From assembly GCA_963922205.1 (NCBI GenBank), contig CAWUHX010000077.1, positions 868,001 through 932,000 of the forward strand: a DNA stretch of 64,000 nt. The letters are read 5' to 3'. The notes below the pieces were generated by a model. The model was not told where the DNA came from and made no database searches. It saw only the letters and a program-made list of their open reading frames with translations. Source of the DNA: Romanomermis culicivorax. Lineage: Eukaryota > Nematoda > Enoplea > Mermithida > Mermithidae. Below, piece after piece: positions 32,233 to 45,573 of the stretch; position 1 is the first letter of the stretch, and each line of letters begins with the position of its first letter. Position numbers and translations under genes: made by a program.

Positions 32233-35200
32233 GCAAAAAAGTATATATCCGTAAGATTCTGCGAGTTTCGCGAAGTTTGTAGGCATATAGTAGGAAGGTG
32301 TATTCCCATGTGAGCGAATTGCCAATTATACGATTCTCGAATAAGCGATTGAGAATGTAATAACACTTTATTCTTATTCTTCTCCCTCACGTTATATTTT
32401 TCTTTTTCTCTCGTTTTCTCTGCGTGTTGTTCATGTTGTTTACTTATGTTTTTATGTTTTCATCTTTTGTCCATTTTTTTTCTTGGCACAAGCAATAAAA
32501 ATAAAAAAAATTAAGAACCGTCAGCAGCAACATAATGTGTAAGAATAGAAAAAGGGAGTGAATTATAATGAAAAGAAAATGGGTTTAGTAGAAGAAACTG
32601 AATGAGGAAAAGAAAACAGGAAGGATCTTTTAGAATCTTTTTTCGGACATTTTGAGTGAAAAAAATCGAATTTTTTCCCTGAGTCGCCTGATACGCAAGA
32701 TCTCAGAACTTCATCACATGTATGACTGTATGTGTGATGTTTGTATGTATGTATCACATGTTGTGAGGTGAGGACATCACATGTTATGAGGTAAGTCTAA
32801 AAAGGAATAGAAGAAAATAAATGGAATAGGAGTAAAAAAGAAGGAAAACGTAAATTGGAAGAAATTTCAGAACAGAAAACATGCAATAAATTACTATGGT
32901 ATGATGAGGGAATTTGCTACCTCCACATGGACTAGCTAGAATTTTCTTGATTGGTCCCTCGTTCGCTCAACCACATGGTGCTTTTTTGGTCGAAAACCCT
33001 CCCATGGTTTTCCTCGCATTACGCATCATACCACTTTTCTAAATATTGCTCTTTGATATGAGAAAAGTAATGACTACCGCCAAAATGTAGTGAGGCGAAT
33101 ATACAGAACTTATTAGAAAATGCCCCAATAGGGCAGAAAAAAGAGTATACTTGCTTGGGTAGTTGCCAAGTGTCACGTGCGGATCAATTTTGCCCAATGT
33201 CACGTGATTTACATCATGTTCACACTTTATGTTTTTCGTCACTTTTTGTTTAACAGTTACTTAATTTTATTTCATTTCATTCATTAGGTTTTACACGCAT
33301 TCTTGTGTGCATTTTTGTGTTTCATTTCTTTTACCTTTTTTGTTGTTTTTCCATTCCGCACGTAGACTATGGTATGTAACCCATTAATCAGAATTTCTGC
33401 CAGATAAGCTCTAGGAGCTTATGGCCATTATTGGAGCATTATATGCACCTCTTATCAGTAAAAACTAGCGATCTTTTGCAACCCAAAATGAGTAGTCTGG
33501 AAATTCTCATTAAAAGACGTTCATATGTTTAGCATGGAGAGTGAAACTCGCCCCAATGCTTAACCTGTTCGAACTGAAAAATGTCTATGTGACCATAGGC
33601 ATCTTCTGCACTGATTTCTGCTGCAGAAGTTAGCTTGGGCGTCGTTAGCTCCACCCAGGGCATACTGTAGGTTTACAAGGTCCTCAAAAGGGCCTGTTTC
33701 CTTAGTTTTGTACTCATTTTTGGGCTCTTCAAGTTTTCTTTGCATTTTTAGCTCTGCGTTCATCAAATTTATATATTTTTATTGATATTGCATTGCATCC
33801 GCTGCCATACTCCTTACACCAATAAATTTGCATATGTTTATTGTGTCCACTGCGTCCACTGCCTGAATCCTATTCAGGAATATACCTGTTGCCCTCTTGG
33901 GCTTAGTTTGCTCCTGCTGCTCCACCCTTGGACCGTTTGTGCATCACCCCTCGACCCATTCATATCACCCTCAACACGGAACCAACTGACTTGCCCCCAC
34001 TCTCTGTTCCCATCATCCAAGACCTGTAAACCCGTGAATCAACAGGGACATGTCGCCCTCGCGTTGAATCGTATTTGAAAACAGGACTAGGTGAATCTTC
34101 TCAGGGGATTATTGTGGTTGAGGATGTATTGTGTGGAACCCTTTCCTAAGTCGGTTTTCCCTTGAGATTCCCCTCAGTTAGAGGAGCCCTTGTACCTCTT
34201 GGGTTAAGGCCAAAAAGGGGATTAAGGTTTACCATCAGGCCCCTACATTAGGTCATTCGATGAGTGATCTTGTCCTTCATTCTCACTGAATGGGACCAGG
34301 GATTGCCACCCCTGACCTGGTGGCATTGTCCATTACTCTACAGCAGAACCCCAAGACAGCACCAAGGTACTCTATAGGCCTTCCTATAGCCAGTACCAGT
34401 GGGGTCAGGTTCCCAAACTGAATACCAAATGGAGCCACCCAATGGGGTCACAGCATGTCACTCATAGTGACATGGCCATATTTTCTATCAATATGGCATG
34501 GGTTTTCCCATCAATGTGATTGGCCACAATTTTACTTAATGTGACATGGCTCCAGATATCAGTTAAGGTAACACAAGCTAGAAAAAAGATTGAACAAGAT
34601 TTTTGCAAACTTGAGTTAAAGTTTGAAAAATCCACTTTTGTAATATTGAATTTTCATTCTTTGTCATAAAAAAACTTTTCATGTCCGTCAAAAACTATAC
34701 TCTGCAGCTTCGTGCATTTTGTCATTCCATAACATTGTATCAACTACAGAAAAAACTTCTGGATGAAAATATGCAAGCTAATGGTTCACTTCACTCAGAT
34801 ATGGAGACATGCTGAACCAATAGCAATATAGTATTGTGAGTTCCGACTGATCTGAAAATATGCCTCTAACTCTAGCTGAAAAATAGCGAGTGACTGGCAT
34901 ATTATAGTCATTTTATTTTTTGAAGTTATGCCTGTGATTGAAAGGCCTCATTAAGCACTATAGAAAACCTATGATCAGTTGCACTAGCCCAATCTGGGAA
35001 TAATCTGAACATCTGGATTAATTTGCTGATCCTTAGCAATGTTTCATACTGAGTACCCCAGGCATTTAGGGTACTGGGTATATCCACCTGAGTCATTTTC
35101 AAAAATGAAACCTTGGTGCTACTCAGGTATCCAGGTGGCCTGTTTACCCGAAATTCTAACAAGATAATGTATGGGTAAAACCCTAATATACTTCAAAGTT

Positions 35201-36647
35201 CAAGTACTTGAATATAGTACTTTGGTTGGATATGCAAAATACCTGGTTAACATCAGCACTGTGAAAACTGGTTACCCAGGTCATTTGATTTTCAAAGTGT
35301 GGAGCTGTAACGTACCTGCTAACACAGTACTGTAAATATATAGCATACTGTATGTGATAGTCGTTTATTAAATATTATTTCATTTTCATATTTTATTGTC
35401 TCAAGGGTGTCTGGGATTCACACCCAAACATTCCTGTAAAATAACGTGAAGTACTTTATTTTGATCCTTCCACACCTGGGTAGCGGCTATTGACCCAATT
35501 AAGACGCCCCAATTAATTTGTACAAATGGCAGCTGGTCCCCTAGAACGTACACTAAACTACACATTCCACGGCTACCGAAATTCCTCATAAAAATCGTAA
35601 ACAACATCTGCACACACAGTAAAAAGTAGAAGCCCCGCCAGACAGTAGTCTCAAGTGCAATGGTAGTGACGGTCCCACAATACATGTGTACACAGAGGAA
35701 ATAGATACAGAAGCATGCACAGAAGCACAGAGGTGTGGCTAAGCCCACTGTAGGAAACAAGCAAGACATGAAAAGCATGCCATACTAGAAAAGCATTGAA
35801 GGGGGTGACTAAATTAGCAAGAATAGTAAAACAGGAAGCCACGATTAGGGGAAGAAGATTGACAGAAGCAAGACCTCCCGCAACGCCAGGGAGTGGCCAA
35901 AAACGTTGTATTATTTAAAGAGAAGCTAGCGTGATTTTATTAATGTTCGTAATTCTCAAAGTCTCATTTTTCCGCCATCTTCCATCTTATTTACAAGCGC
36001 CATTTTTATAGGAAAGCAGTTAAACCAAGGCTGTTAATTATTTGCAAGCTGAGACCGTGTTGTTCCCTTTGTTATTGTTCATGACTCAAAGCAGCCATCG
36101 ATTGTTATCCGTATCGCCCCACTGTATCCCGGGCGGCCTATTGTAACCACCGTCCGTAATTGGATAAAGTAAAGTGCTTCTCAAAACAGGTCGTTACAGA
36201 GCACTAAAGCACTAATCCTTAGTTTCAGCTAATCATGTCAAGATCATTTTCTTACAGGACTAACAATCCTTACACAAGGCTTAAGATTAGCTAACACAAA
36301 TGCCTCAGCCCAGGTTCACTAATTGCAGACTAGAAAAAAAATTTAAGAAAATAGTGCAACCCAACAGCTCAAAATGGGGATATTTCTGAAGACATCAAGA
36401 TTATAGCAAACACTTGACATCATTGGCAGGTTACTGCAACTGCTGGAACTGATGTGGTTGCCTTTTTGTTTGATATTATCTTTGAGCTCGAGACTAAACC
36501 TTTAGTATGTGCCCTGGTTACAGTCACTGCACATTGCCTGTAAACCCAGCAACAGGATAAAGCATCCAAAATATCTTTAAAAAGTTTTTGATTTAGCCGT
36601 GGACATGCTACTTTGACACAATTATTATCACAAAACTTACCTATGTC
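32233..36647. other. Intergenic region; no gene recognised
   Basis: About 4.4 kb holds no conserved protein that I recognise. A MITE-like scrap lies at 32635-32690 (TTTTTTCGGACATTTTGAG). At 32700-32800 there are CATCACATGT repeats. The stretch 33850-34560 is less AT-rich and reads like old repeat. Minus-strand open frames at 34926-35162 and 35401-35778 lack family motifs. Copy C of the retroelement begins at 36648. Confidence 0.4.
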
Positions 36648-37150
36648 TGTTGTAGTGGCATTTTCCTGTTTTCCACAACTGTTTTAATGTCACCTTAAAC
36701 TTTCTCAATCTTTACAATCAAAGATGATCATTTCCCCACCATGCCATCTTAATTCAAACCAGGTGACACATTTACTGTAGTCATTGCCTCATATGCCAGA
36801 ATTTGGTCAGTGATTGAGTTCTCATTTTGTATTTCTTACTGTCTGGTGGTCTCTCCTAATAAACTCCTTTAGCTAATTATCACTGCCGTTTTATTCAATA
36901 TTTTAAATTGGGAAATCAAAAATTCCTCAATTTAGAATATTTTGATTTTCGTTTTTTTTCAAACCTTTTTCCTAATTTTCTGAAGAGGGGTAACTTCCCC
37001 AGCCCAATGGGAAGTAAGCCTTAATATTAAGGTCTGAACCTCTTGGACTAAACTCGTCCCTGAAACATTTCTGAGCTCAAAATCAAATCATATTTCTTGG
37101 TGGATCACCAGTTCCAGAGTCTCCCAAAGGAAAAAAATTAAAGTACAACA
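36648..37150 (+). repeat. 5' LTR of retroelement copy C (503 bp)
   Basis: It opens TGTTGTAGTGGCATTTTCC and closes AAGTACAACA, with TGTTGTA/TACAACA terminal inverted repeats. It contains a likely polyadenylation word (CTAATAAACTCC, around 36856). CTGGTGATCCATTTAGG follows at once as the presumed primer-binding site. It aligns with the LTRs of copies A and B. No partner 3' LTR was found downstream of the integrase end at 44946. Confidence 0.82.
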
Positions 37151-37282
37151 CTGGTGATCCATTTAGGTTTATTAAGTACTTATGCTCCCTGCATTGAGGC
37201 TTAGTTTCCTGAATTTGAACCTAATTCTGGAGGCTAGACCTCGTAGGACTTCTGCCTTAGGATACTTTCTGGGTTTTTAAAA

Positions 37283-39600
37283 ATGCTAACAAATTCTCAA
37301 AAAAATCCTCATACCCACCTGTGAATAGCGCTTCCCTAGTTGTACCACTAGCAAATAGCACTACACTATTCACATCTGGGTCTTCAACTACTCCTGTTTC
37401 TGCTCAACCCGCACAATATGCACAGATAGTTGCACCGTGGGTCCTCACTTTACCACAGGTGGAATCAGGTTCGCAGGATGCAGAGGATCAGATGCAATTG
37501 TTAGCAAATCTAGCGCCAAGTAATCACATTCAGGTACCTCAGAACCTAACTGCTCAGTCTCCCTCTGTAGTTAATCTTCTGAATTCAGCTCAAACTATCC
37601 CTACTAATCAGGTTTTCTTGTTTCCACCACCTCAGTCAGTTGTGGCGCCAATTTTGAAATTGGCACCCGCTCCTATTGTGGTTACCAGTTCTCAAGTAAA
37701 CACTACCTAACCACAAATTCAGCCCTCGCTATCATGCCATGCCATTTCAAGTTTTCAGCAAACTTTTTTTCAGTCTCTCTCTTCTGATTCTGATTCTGCA
37801 ACTCTGGATTATTCTTTGCTGCCCTCATCTTGCCCTTGTAAGAGGAAGAAACCTAGGCAAAAAAGCATCAAAGATGCCTGTACAGCTGAGATTGAGAATT
37901 TTGGAGTCGAAGCTTTAGTGCAGCTGAATGTCCTGGTGGAAGCTACTAAATCAATTCAGCAAAAAATTCCTACTACTGCAACTATTAACCAAATTCTCCG
38001 TTTTGTCAAAGACAAAACCCGAGAGAGTGAGGAACAAAATTTGTCACTTTTGAATGACCTTCAAGAGATTCAAATCAAACTTTCTGAAACTACACAAAGT
38101 CAAACTGCTGCTATTTCTGCCACTCTGAGTATTTTGATGGAACAAGTTAAACTTTGATGAAACAAGTTGAACAGAAAGACAATTTAAGTATCAATTGTCT
38201 TTCTGTCCCTCAATCTGACCATCTCACCTCTCATAATATACATGCCACTACTACTGCACCTGTAACCTCTCATATACCTGCTATACCTCCTATAATTAAG
38301 TTGGAAACTCACAATTCTAATCAATCTGCATCTCCTAGTCACCCCAATTCTTCAGTAATCCAAGAAGAGCATATACCTCACTCTGAGATACCTCACATTT
38401 TCTCACATACTGTTCCTCCTCCTGGCTTTTCTTACTATCCTCTCGTAAATTTCTCAAATAACTATGGTTACCACACTGCTGATATTCATTATCCATCACA
38501 TCATGATGAAGAAAGCTGAATTGAAGGAATAGTTAAGGATATGACACCTCTCTGCATTAATCAAGCTACCCATGATAAGAGATTATCACAGTTTTTCATT
38601 CCACTCGAAAATGTGTTCAGTTTTAACTAAACTATGTCAATATTAATGCACTTTGCAGAATAACTCATGATGCTCCTAGTGATAATATTCAGGACATCAA
38701 CAATTATGAAGAAGCAAAGCATATGTTAATGTTTTCTCTTGCTTTTAATTGTGATAAGATGACTCTCAAGTGTGAGTTAGACTCGACGACTCTGAGCTCA
38801 AGGGAAGACCCCCCACATTCCTCAGTTGAGTCATGACTCACTTTCAGTTTTTCTTTCAAGATAAGGATCAAAATTTCTGCCATCAGAAAATCATCAGGAC
38901 ATGTTTGATGAAAATGCATATTTTCTAGCAAATCTCAAATGATGATGATGTGCAGGAATTTTCTACTGTTCAACAACTTGCCACTGCTGTTTCTAAAGCT
39001 CATAAGATACTGGATGCTGCAAAAGTGGAGATTGGTACTGCAAAAGGACCCATTCTCATGAATCAAGCTGATCCTCACTCTTAACTTCAACCTCCTACTC
39101 CTCCTCCTCAAAGACTTTATGATAGAAGACATCTTCCTCAGTCACATTCTCCTAAGCATAATTCTGATAACTCCAATTGTAATAAACCTTGAGTCTCCTT
39201 TAGTGAAGCTACTGTTCCTGTAGATAAGATTACTGATCTTCTTCAGCAGATTGCTGATGGAGTTCGTAATAGTAAGCAGTCTTCTTTAACTTGTGATTCT
39301 TGCCTCTCTTCTTCTCAATATCCGACTAATAGAAGTCATGATAACTGCATAACATGACTTTTCATCACTAGGTAGCCATGATCACTCATGTTCTGACAAT
39401 CGTTCTGGCTTCTACTCTTGCTATGATCAATCTCAGAGTAGAGATTGTAACTGACCTTTGTCTATTCAATCAACCAGTTATTATTCAGTGGCTCATAAAA
39501 GCAACATGCACAACACTGTAGATTGTGAATGGTTATAGCACTTTAATCCTCAAACTACCTACTAATGATTGTCAAATAGTTCCTTACACTGCTGATAGGT
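37283..39600 (+). pseudogene. gag-like gene of retroelement copy C (broken)
   Basis: The start ATG is at 37283 (MLTNSQKNP). A TGA ends this frame after 13 codons, and the family frame resumes at 37321. The blocks in order are an S/P/Q-rich N-terminus (37321-37710), a K-rich patch and helix (37816-38157), a second S/H/P-rich segment (38154-38519), a helical capsid-like part (38520-38780 and 38830-39060) and the remains of the zinc knuckle near 39505-39535 (NMHNTVDCEWL). Stops and frameshifts are frequent, so no Gag protein can be made. Confidence 0.7.
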
Positions 39601-40127
39601 ATCAAAACTGTTACAATCCAAACTTTGGCAACAATTTTCCCATCAACTCAAATTGGAGAAACAAGAGAGGCAGCGACACTAATAGAGGAATCTTTTATCA
39701 CTACGGCAGGCCTGGTTTGTATTTTAACACATATGCTAACAACCATGCTGATGTTTGTAATGTTGTCACTTCTGCTCCTCAGTATGATTCTGCTAACTTT
39801 CCTATTGAGTATCACACTTATCAGAATGGTACTGCTCCGGTAAACCATTGGTCTGCATCTCCTGTTAATAGTAGACACCTTACTGAGACAAGATCTACTC
39901 CTCTCCCTTCACCTGCTCCTCAATCTATAGCTCTGACCTCTAGTACTTCTGAATCTACTCAACAATCTGACACAGTTTCTCATACACCTTCTGCTAATAT
40001 GGTACAAACTGATTCTAAGTCTGATAATTCTGCTAATGCCACTCTCTTCTATCCTGGTATTATTAGTTGGGATGCAGAAGACATCTCAGGGAATGACCCC
40101 CAGATGGCATACCCAGCAATACGCCAT

Positions 40128-40520
40128 ATTTGAAAGTGTACTCCTGTATCTGGTGACTATGTAAAAAACTATCTGCCTACTAATGCCTTTCTGATTCCTA
40201 TCAAAGTTAGATGCATAACTGCAAATGCTCTCATCAATACTGGTGCACAGTGTTCTGTGTTATTGTCTGGCCTAGTAAAACTCACTTTTCAAAAGATATA
40301 TACCCCTCTACCTGCCTGTGGACATATATGTGTTGCAGATGGAGCAGTGGTTAGAACCCATGGTCTGGTTCTACTCAGGATGGAATCAGGCTTTTGCCAA
40401 CATCTTGTCAAATGCATCATTCTTGATGATGACACTGGGGACTAGTGCATCATTGGTACTGATTTTCTCACTCATCCTGATGTTCGAGCTATTCTGAACT
40501 TTAAGCAAGGATACATTGAG
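40128..40520 (+). pseudogene. retropepsin-like protease of copy C, active-site Asp changed
   Basis: Reading from the YPAIRHI block, the active-site loop near 40228 is N-T-G in place of D-T-G. The LDDDTGD and IIGTDFLTHPDV blocks follow at about 40420-40480, separated by a TAG (GDxCIIGTD). A Lys/Glu-rich acidic tail (to about 40700) leads towards RT. The loss of Asp is shared with copy B but not with copy A. Confidence 0.72.
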
Positions 40521-40884
40521 ATAGCCATAAATGGCAACCTCTTACCATAATTCCTAGACATCTGCCTAACTCACCTGAAATCATTTCTACTCTCACTAGT
40601 CTAGAGGGACCTATCATGGAAGAAATTCCAATTCATGACCAATCTTCAGACTATCCATTATCTGAAAGTGCTGAGCAACTTGAAGAGATTGAAACTGAAT
40701 CTTCTAATTGACCGTTTCAAACCAACACTTTCACAGTTGGTGATGCCAACAATCTAGTAGTTGCTGAGCTGGCCTAACCTATCTTTACTGTCGCTTTTGC
40801 TACTGTTAAGGTTCAACTTTATTCACAATACTGAATTTGTGGTCATGTTTTTCCACAAACAGATGCATCCATATCTGATCTTAT

Positions 40885-41720
40885 AGTTCAACTTGCAGCT
40901 AACACATCTTGTCAGAGGGTCAATTCCTCTGACCTTTGGTCCTCTATTCTTTATATTTTTATTTTCTAAAGTTTCTTTGTTGTTAAAGAGGGTCCAATTT
41001 TTATTAAGTAAACAAACCGACAAAACGGTCTGTGTCACACATTTTTGGCCCCAAAACAAACAAATGGGTAGTGCGAAAGTTTTGCATAATACATGCAAGT
41101 TGATGTTAGGCACGCCACTGTGCATTTTTTTCATTATTGCAAGATTTATCATTTTTATTGGAACGTCTATTTTTTGCTCTTATTTCGTCCTGTCTTGTGA
41201 CTGGACGTTTCGACTCGCGAGGTGACTAGGAAAGGCACGGGCGTTATCGCTGACTCGGATTATTTTGTATTATCGTTTGTTTGTCGCGTGCAGGTTATGT
41301 TTGAGAGCTGATGCAGCCTAAGGATTTACGTCGCCCGTTTTGATCAGGAGGTTCAGTGAGTTATTGTTAAGAGACAGATAGATCTGTCTCATTTTTGGAA
41401 GAGTTTCAGCTTAGGCCGCGTGTTGAGATATCCTGAAGTCCCTGTGGCTCTGTGCACAGGGATGAAGAAAAGGATTTGCAAGGCAGAGAGAAGTTAGGGG
41501 GCGGAGTTCTCGTTTTTGGAATTTGCATAATTGTGTTCGATTTATCCCCACTGTTGTATTTCACTGCACTTTTCGTTTTGCTCAAAATAAACATATTCGT
41601 ACATCCAGTCTCAGCTAGGTGCAGTAGGAGTGTAGTTAGTACCGGGTTAGCATCATGGGCCGTACCAGATTGGATCTCCCAAGAACTGCAGCTAGGTAGC
41701 CGAGTGCATACGAGCACCCA
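40885..41720. other. Foreign insert of about 840 bp between protease and RT of copy C
   Basis: Retroelement reading leaves family sequence after GTTCAACTTGCAG and resumes at CCAATAGGACAATC. The insert has different base composition, a hairpin near its left end (GTCAGAGG...CCTCTGAC, 40912-40935), an AATAAACA word at 41587, and no clear protein. It could be a solo LTR or other non-coding element. Terminal repeats and a target-site duplication were not identified, so the borders are approximate. Confidence 0.4.
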
Positions 41721-42229
41721 ATAGGACAATCTAATGGTGAAGAATTTCCCATAGAGACTTCATTAATCAAGATCTGTAATGGAACCTGTCCTCTTCTGTT
41801 TGTGAACAATTCTGAAAAGTATCTCAAGCTTTGTGTTAAGCAAGTAGTTGTTATTGTAAAGCACTCTTTGGAAAAGACGCCCACTGACTCATGAGAGAGT
41901 CCCCGTACTCATGTCATTGTAGCTGCATCAGAACAAGATCTGGCAGATCACCAACTTGCTGCATTAGATCACTCTTTACCTAATACCTCTGATTCCCAGA
42001 AACTTCATCTAGCTCTCCAAAAAGTGACTCAAAATACCTTTGTCTTCCCCACTCAGAAGGACTAAGAAGATACTCAAAAGGTATCGGGATGTCTTCAGCT
42101 TACCTAGTGATTACCCTGTCTTTACTCATGAACTCATTGTGAACATCGATACTAGTGATGCTCAACCCATTGCTAGACTCTACTATCTTCTCCCATTGAA
42201 TAATGTGCTGTAGTTAGGTCTCACATTCA

Positions 42230-42940
42230 AGAAATGCTCGATAAAGACTTCATTGAACCTTCATGGTCCCCTTTGGCTGCTCCTCTTTTTCTAGTGAAGA
42301 AGAAGGATGGTTTTTGGGGCCCGGTAGTTGACTATGGAGGCATTAACGAAGTTACACCTAGTGATCATTTTTGGATTATATGAATTGATGATTACTTGGA
42401 TGTAAAGAGAAATGCAAAGTTTTTCACAACTTTGGATCTGAAAGCAGGCTACTGGCAAGTTCCTATCAACTCTGAACCTTGCGACAAAACTACTTTTATC
42501 TGCTAGGAAGGACTTTTTCACTTTAAGGTCCTTGCCTTTGGCTTAAAAAATGCTCCTGTAGATCTTCAATGTCTGTTGGAAAGAATTATTAACCCTTATA
42601 TCTGGAAAATCTGTTTAGTTTACATTGACAATATTATAGTTTATTTGAGAACTTTTGAACAGCATCTCGAACACATTAAGATGATCTTCAAAGCCCTTAG
42701 AGACCCTAATCTCACTCATAGACCTGACAAATGTGAGTTTCTACCTCATAAAGTCAAATTTCTTGGTCACCTTCTCAATGCTGATAGCATTTAAGCTGAT
42801 CCAGACAAGTTAAAAGCTGTTCCCAATTACCAGTTTCTAAGTACCAAGAAGCAGATGCAAAGATTTTTTGGCCTTGTACAATGGTCTAAGCACTCATTTC
42901 CTAAACTTACTACATTATCAGCACCACTCTATGAGCTGCT
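42230..42940 (+). pseudogene. Gypsy-type reverse transcriptase of copy C (broken)
   Basis: The standard gypsy RT blocks appear in order: a segment with [10 protein letters not shown] (about 42280-42310), FTTLDLKAGYWQVP (42425-42470), FGLKNAP (42538-42560), the catalytic box here YIDNIIVYL (42618-42650; Asp to Asn at the second metal ligand of YxDD), and KCEFLPHKVKFLGHLL (42727-42775). In-frame stops lie near 42380, 42505, 42793 and 42943. RT would copy the element's RNA into DNA. This copy is dead. Confidence 0.88.
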
Positions 42941-43059
42941 CTGAAAAGAGGCCACTTACACTCTTACTAATCTCCAAAGACAAACATTTGACGGTATAAA
43001 AATTGCTATAACATCTGCTTTTTTGCTCCATTACTCTGTTTACAACAGGTAAAGCTCAA

Positions 43060-43370
43060 TTTATCATCCGAAGTGACTCCAGTACTAGGGCAGTAGGTGC
43101 AGCTTTGTACCAAGAATCTGATGACAATAAGTGGATCATCACTTATAATAGCCATGTCTTAACTGATGCTGAAACTCGCTACAGTACTACTGAAAGTAAA
43201 TGTCTTGCAATTGTTTATGGTTTTCCAAAGTATCAACACTATGTTTATGGACAATCTGTCATAGTGCATACAGACCATAAATCTTTACAATTGTTAAAAG
43301 ATGAGAAACATAGGAATACTAGACTGCAAGGCTTCCCAATTAGCTTGCAAGACAATGACTATAGGTAGAG
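43060..43370 (+). pseudogene. RNase H domain of copy C (broken)
   Basis: This is the gypsy RNase H stretch, which would remove the RNA template strand. It starts at a SDSSTRAVGAALYQ block, where the usual first Asp is in SDSS. Next come TYNSHVLTDAETRYSTTESK, with the catalytic Glu in the ES pair, and HTDHKSL, with the third Asp. A stop lies near 43051 just before it and another at 43366. The spacing after RT is normal for Ty3/gypsy. Confidence 0.85.
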
Positions 43371-43859
43371 TATGTCAATAGAAAGGACAATGCCTGTGCG
43401 GATTTCTTGTCTCGCAAAGATCTTCATGAACTGGCTCCTATCCCTTGGACTGAATAACTTGTTTCTGAAATCTTTAGATCTGATTTTCATTCTTCTGAAA
43501 ACTCTCAAACTGCCTCTAATGAAATATGTACTTTATTCAGAGAGAAAGACACAATTTTACTTACTGTTACTGAATCAGATATTCTCCTCATACAGGCAGT
43601 TATCCGAGCTATATCTAAGAGCCCTTGAAATCTTAAAACTACTGTCTCTAACCTTCAAACTTTGTTAAAAGATGGTTTCCAGTTGCTGGCAGTAGAACCA
43701 CCTTCTATTGCTTCATCAGCTGAAATCACTTGACTTCAAAATGAGGAACCTGTATTAGTCAAAATTATCTGTGCTCTCACAGCTGATAATCCTCTTGAGT
43801 CTTGTACTTGCTTTTTCATTGAAGATGGTATACTCTACCAAAAGTCTAAGGAACCAAGA

Positions 43860-44946
43860 CAACTCATATTTCCTACAACACTTGTCGATACCATTTTTCA
43901 TCAATTCAATCGTGCAAAAATCATGAACCATCAAAGGCACAACCCTTTCCTCAATGCCACAAGGCTTCACTTTTGGTGGCCCAGAATAGAAGGCTCAGTG
44001 AGAACTTGGATTAAAACGTGTAAAATCTGTCAGCTAACAATAGCTAAACTGCCTGCTCCTGGACCTCTGATTTCTATTAAGCTAACATACCCATTTGAGA
44101 TTGTTGCAACTGATATTTTCTATATTTCTCCTGTAGGTGATCACAGATCTTATGTCATGATTTTTCAAGACTACTTAACTAAGTGGGAAAGCCCTCACCA
44201 GATCTCCGATCATAAGGCCCTACTATTGTGGAATGTTTTGTCAATAGTGTTGTTCTGCAACATGGAACCCCTCAATTCCTGCTCTCTGATCAAGGTAGCT
44301 GTTTCACCTCGAAACTCATGAAAGATGTTTGTGAGCCACTGAAAATTAGAAAAGTTCAAAGTATTGCTTATCATCCTCAGTGCAATGGGATGATTGAGAG
44401 ATTCAATCAAAGGTTAATTTCTTAACTGAAAAGCCATACCATGGAAGATGGCCATAATTAGCAATGTTACCTACCCTATGCAGTCTTCACCTATAATGCT
44501 ACTCCTCATACCTCTACATGTTATTCTCCTTTCAAATTGTTGAGAGGTCACTAGCCTCAAATCACATTCGATTAGGAATGCCTGAAACATATGACCTTAC
44601 CTCTGAACTATGATGTGTGTCAACATATTCTCACACAATCTCATCTTAATCTTTACAAAAACGTTAGCAAAAACCTGGAAAGAGCTTCAACCACCAGCAA
44701 ATCGTACTATGATAAGAAAGCCAAACAATGACAGATCCCCATAAAGATCTCCTGTTGCTGGTTAACTCTAAGAAAGGTGATAAGATTCAACTCATCTACA
44801 TTGGACCATATATTATTACCAATGTCTCTACTCTTGAGCATAATTTTGTCACTATTGATGTATTAAATTCTCTTGGTAGACCTCAAATTGTGTCCACATC
44901 TCGCCTAAAAATTATATTTCTTGATCTGCTAGGGATATCTCTTTAG
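43860..44946 (+). pseudogene. Retroviral-type integrase of copy C (broken)
   Basis: The zinc-binding HHCC region is present around 43890-44050 (HNPFLNATRLHFWWPRIEG and CKICQ). The catalytic core follows: an ATDIFYISP block with the first Asp, LLSDQGSCFTS with the second Asp and HPQCNGMIERFN with the Glu. These last two lie in a shifted frame, 44228-44425. The C-terminal part reads NATPHTSTCYSPF. The final open segment, 44728-44946, ends LKIIFLDLLGISL. At least two frameshifts and several stops make it non-functional. Confidence 0.88.
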
Positions 44947-45573
44947 CAGAAGCCAGTGGTCCCCCATGGCCACCTGCCACCACTAAATAATTAAATTGAC
45001 TTTGTCACATATCTATATTTATTTCTATATATATCTATTTTTCACAAAATTACCAAAAGCTCTTAAACTCTCCCATTTCAGCACTTCACTTCTGCATTGT
45101 ATTGTATTTATGCATATAGTCCCCCAACAACCAAATTTTTTGGCTCGGAGTACTTCCTCAAACATAGTCAGGGTTGTCCAGGACTGTTGTCTCTCGTGTA
45201 GGAAAATCTTAACTGTAATCTTGAGTTGTAAATTATACATGCTAAACATGGCGTATATACATGTCCCTTCATGACTGCATACTGGTGTAACAACTTACAT
45301 CTACCTTATGGACATAGGTATAGGGATTTACCCATAGCTATAGATTCCAAACTGCAATTTGTACTTCAGTTCGGTTTCGCCTGACACTGACCCTCAAACC
45401 TCTGAGAGCAGACCTTAGAAGACCTTCAGGATCTCACTTCGTGCATTATGCTTGTCTTTGTTCTGAATTTGTTGCAAATGGTTTATTTTTTTCTCTCTTT
45501 CTTTAGCTTAGAAAAATTTTATTCCAAAGTTTTACTTTCAAATTTTTGCCATTAAAATTTTGAGATTAGTTTT
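44947..45573. other. Downstream of integrase; no 3' LTR found
   Basis: A polypurine tract and LTR matching 36648-37150 would be expected here, but none is seen. The sequence is AT-rich with no recognisable gene. Confidence 0.45.

Noticed and set aside
44947-45573. 3' LTR of retroelement copy C
   Set aside because: No stretch resembling TGTTGTAGTGGC or the LTR body was found, so the copy appears to lack it.
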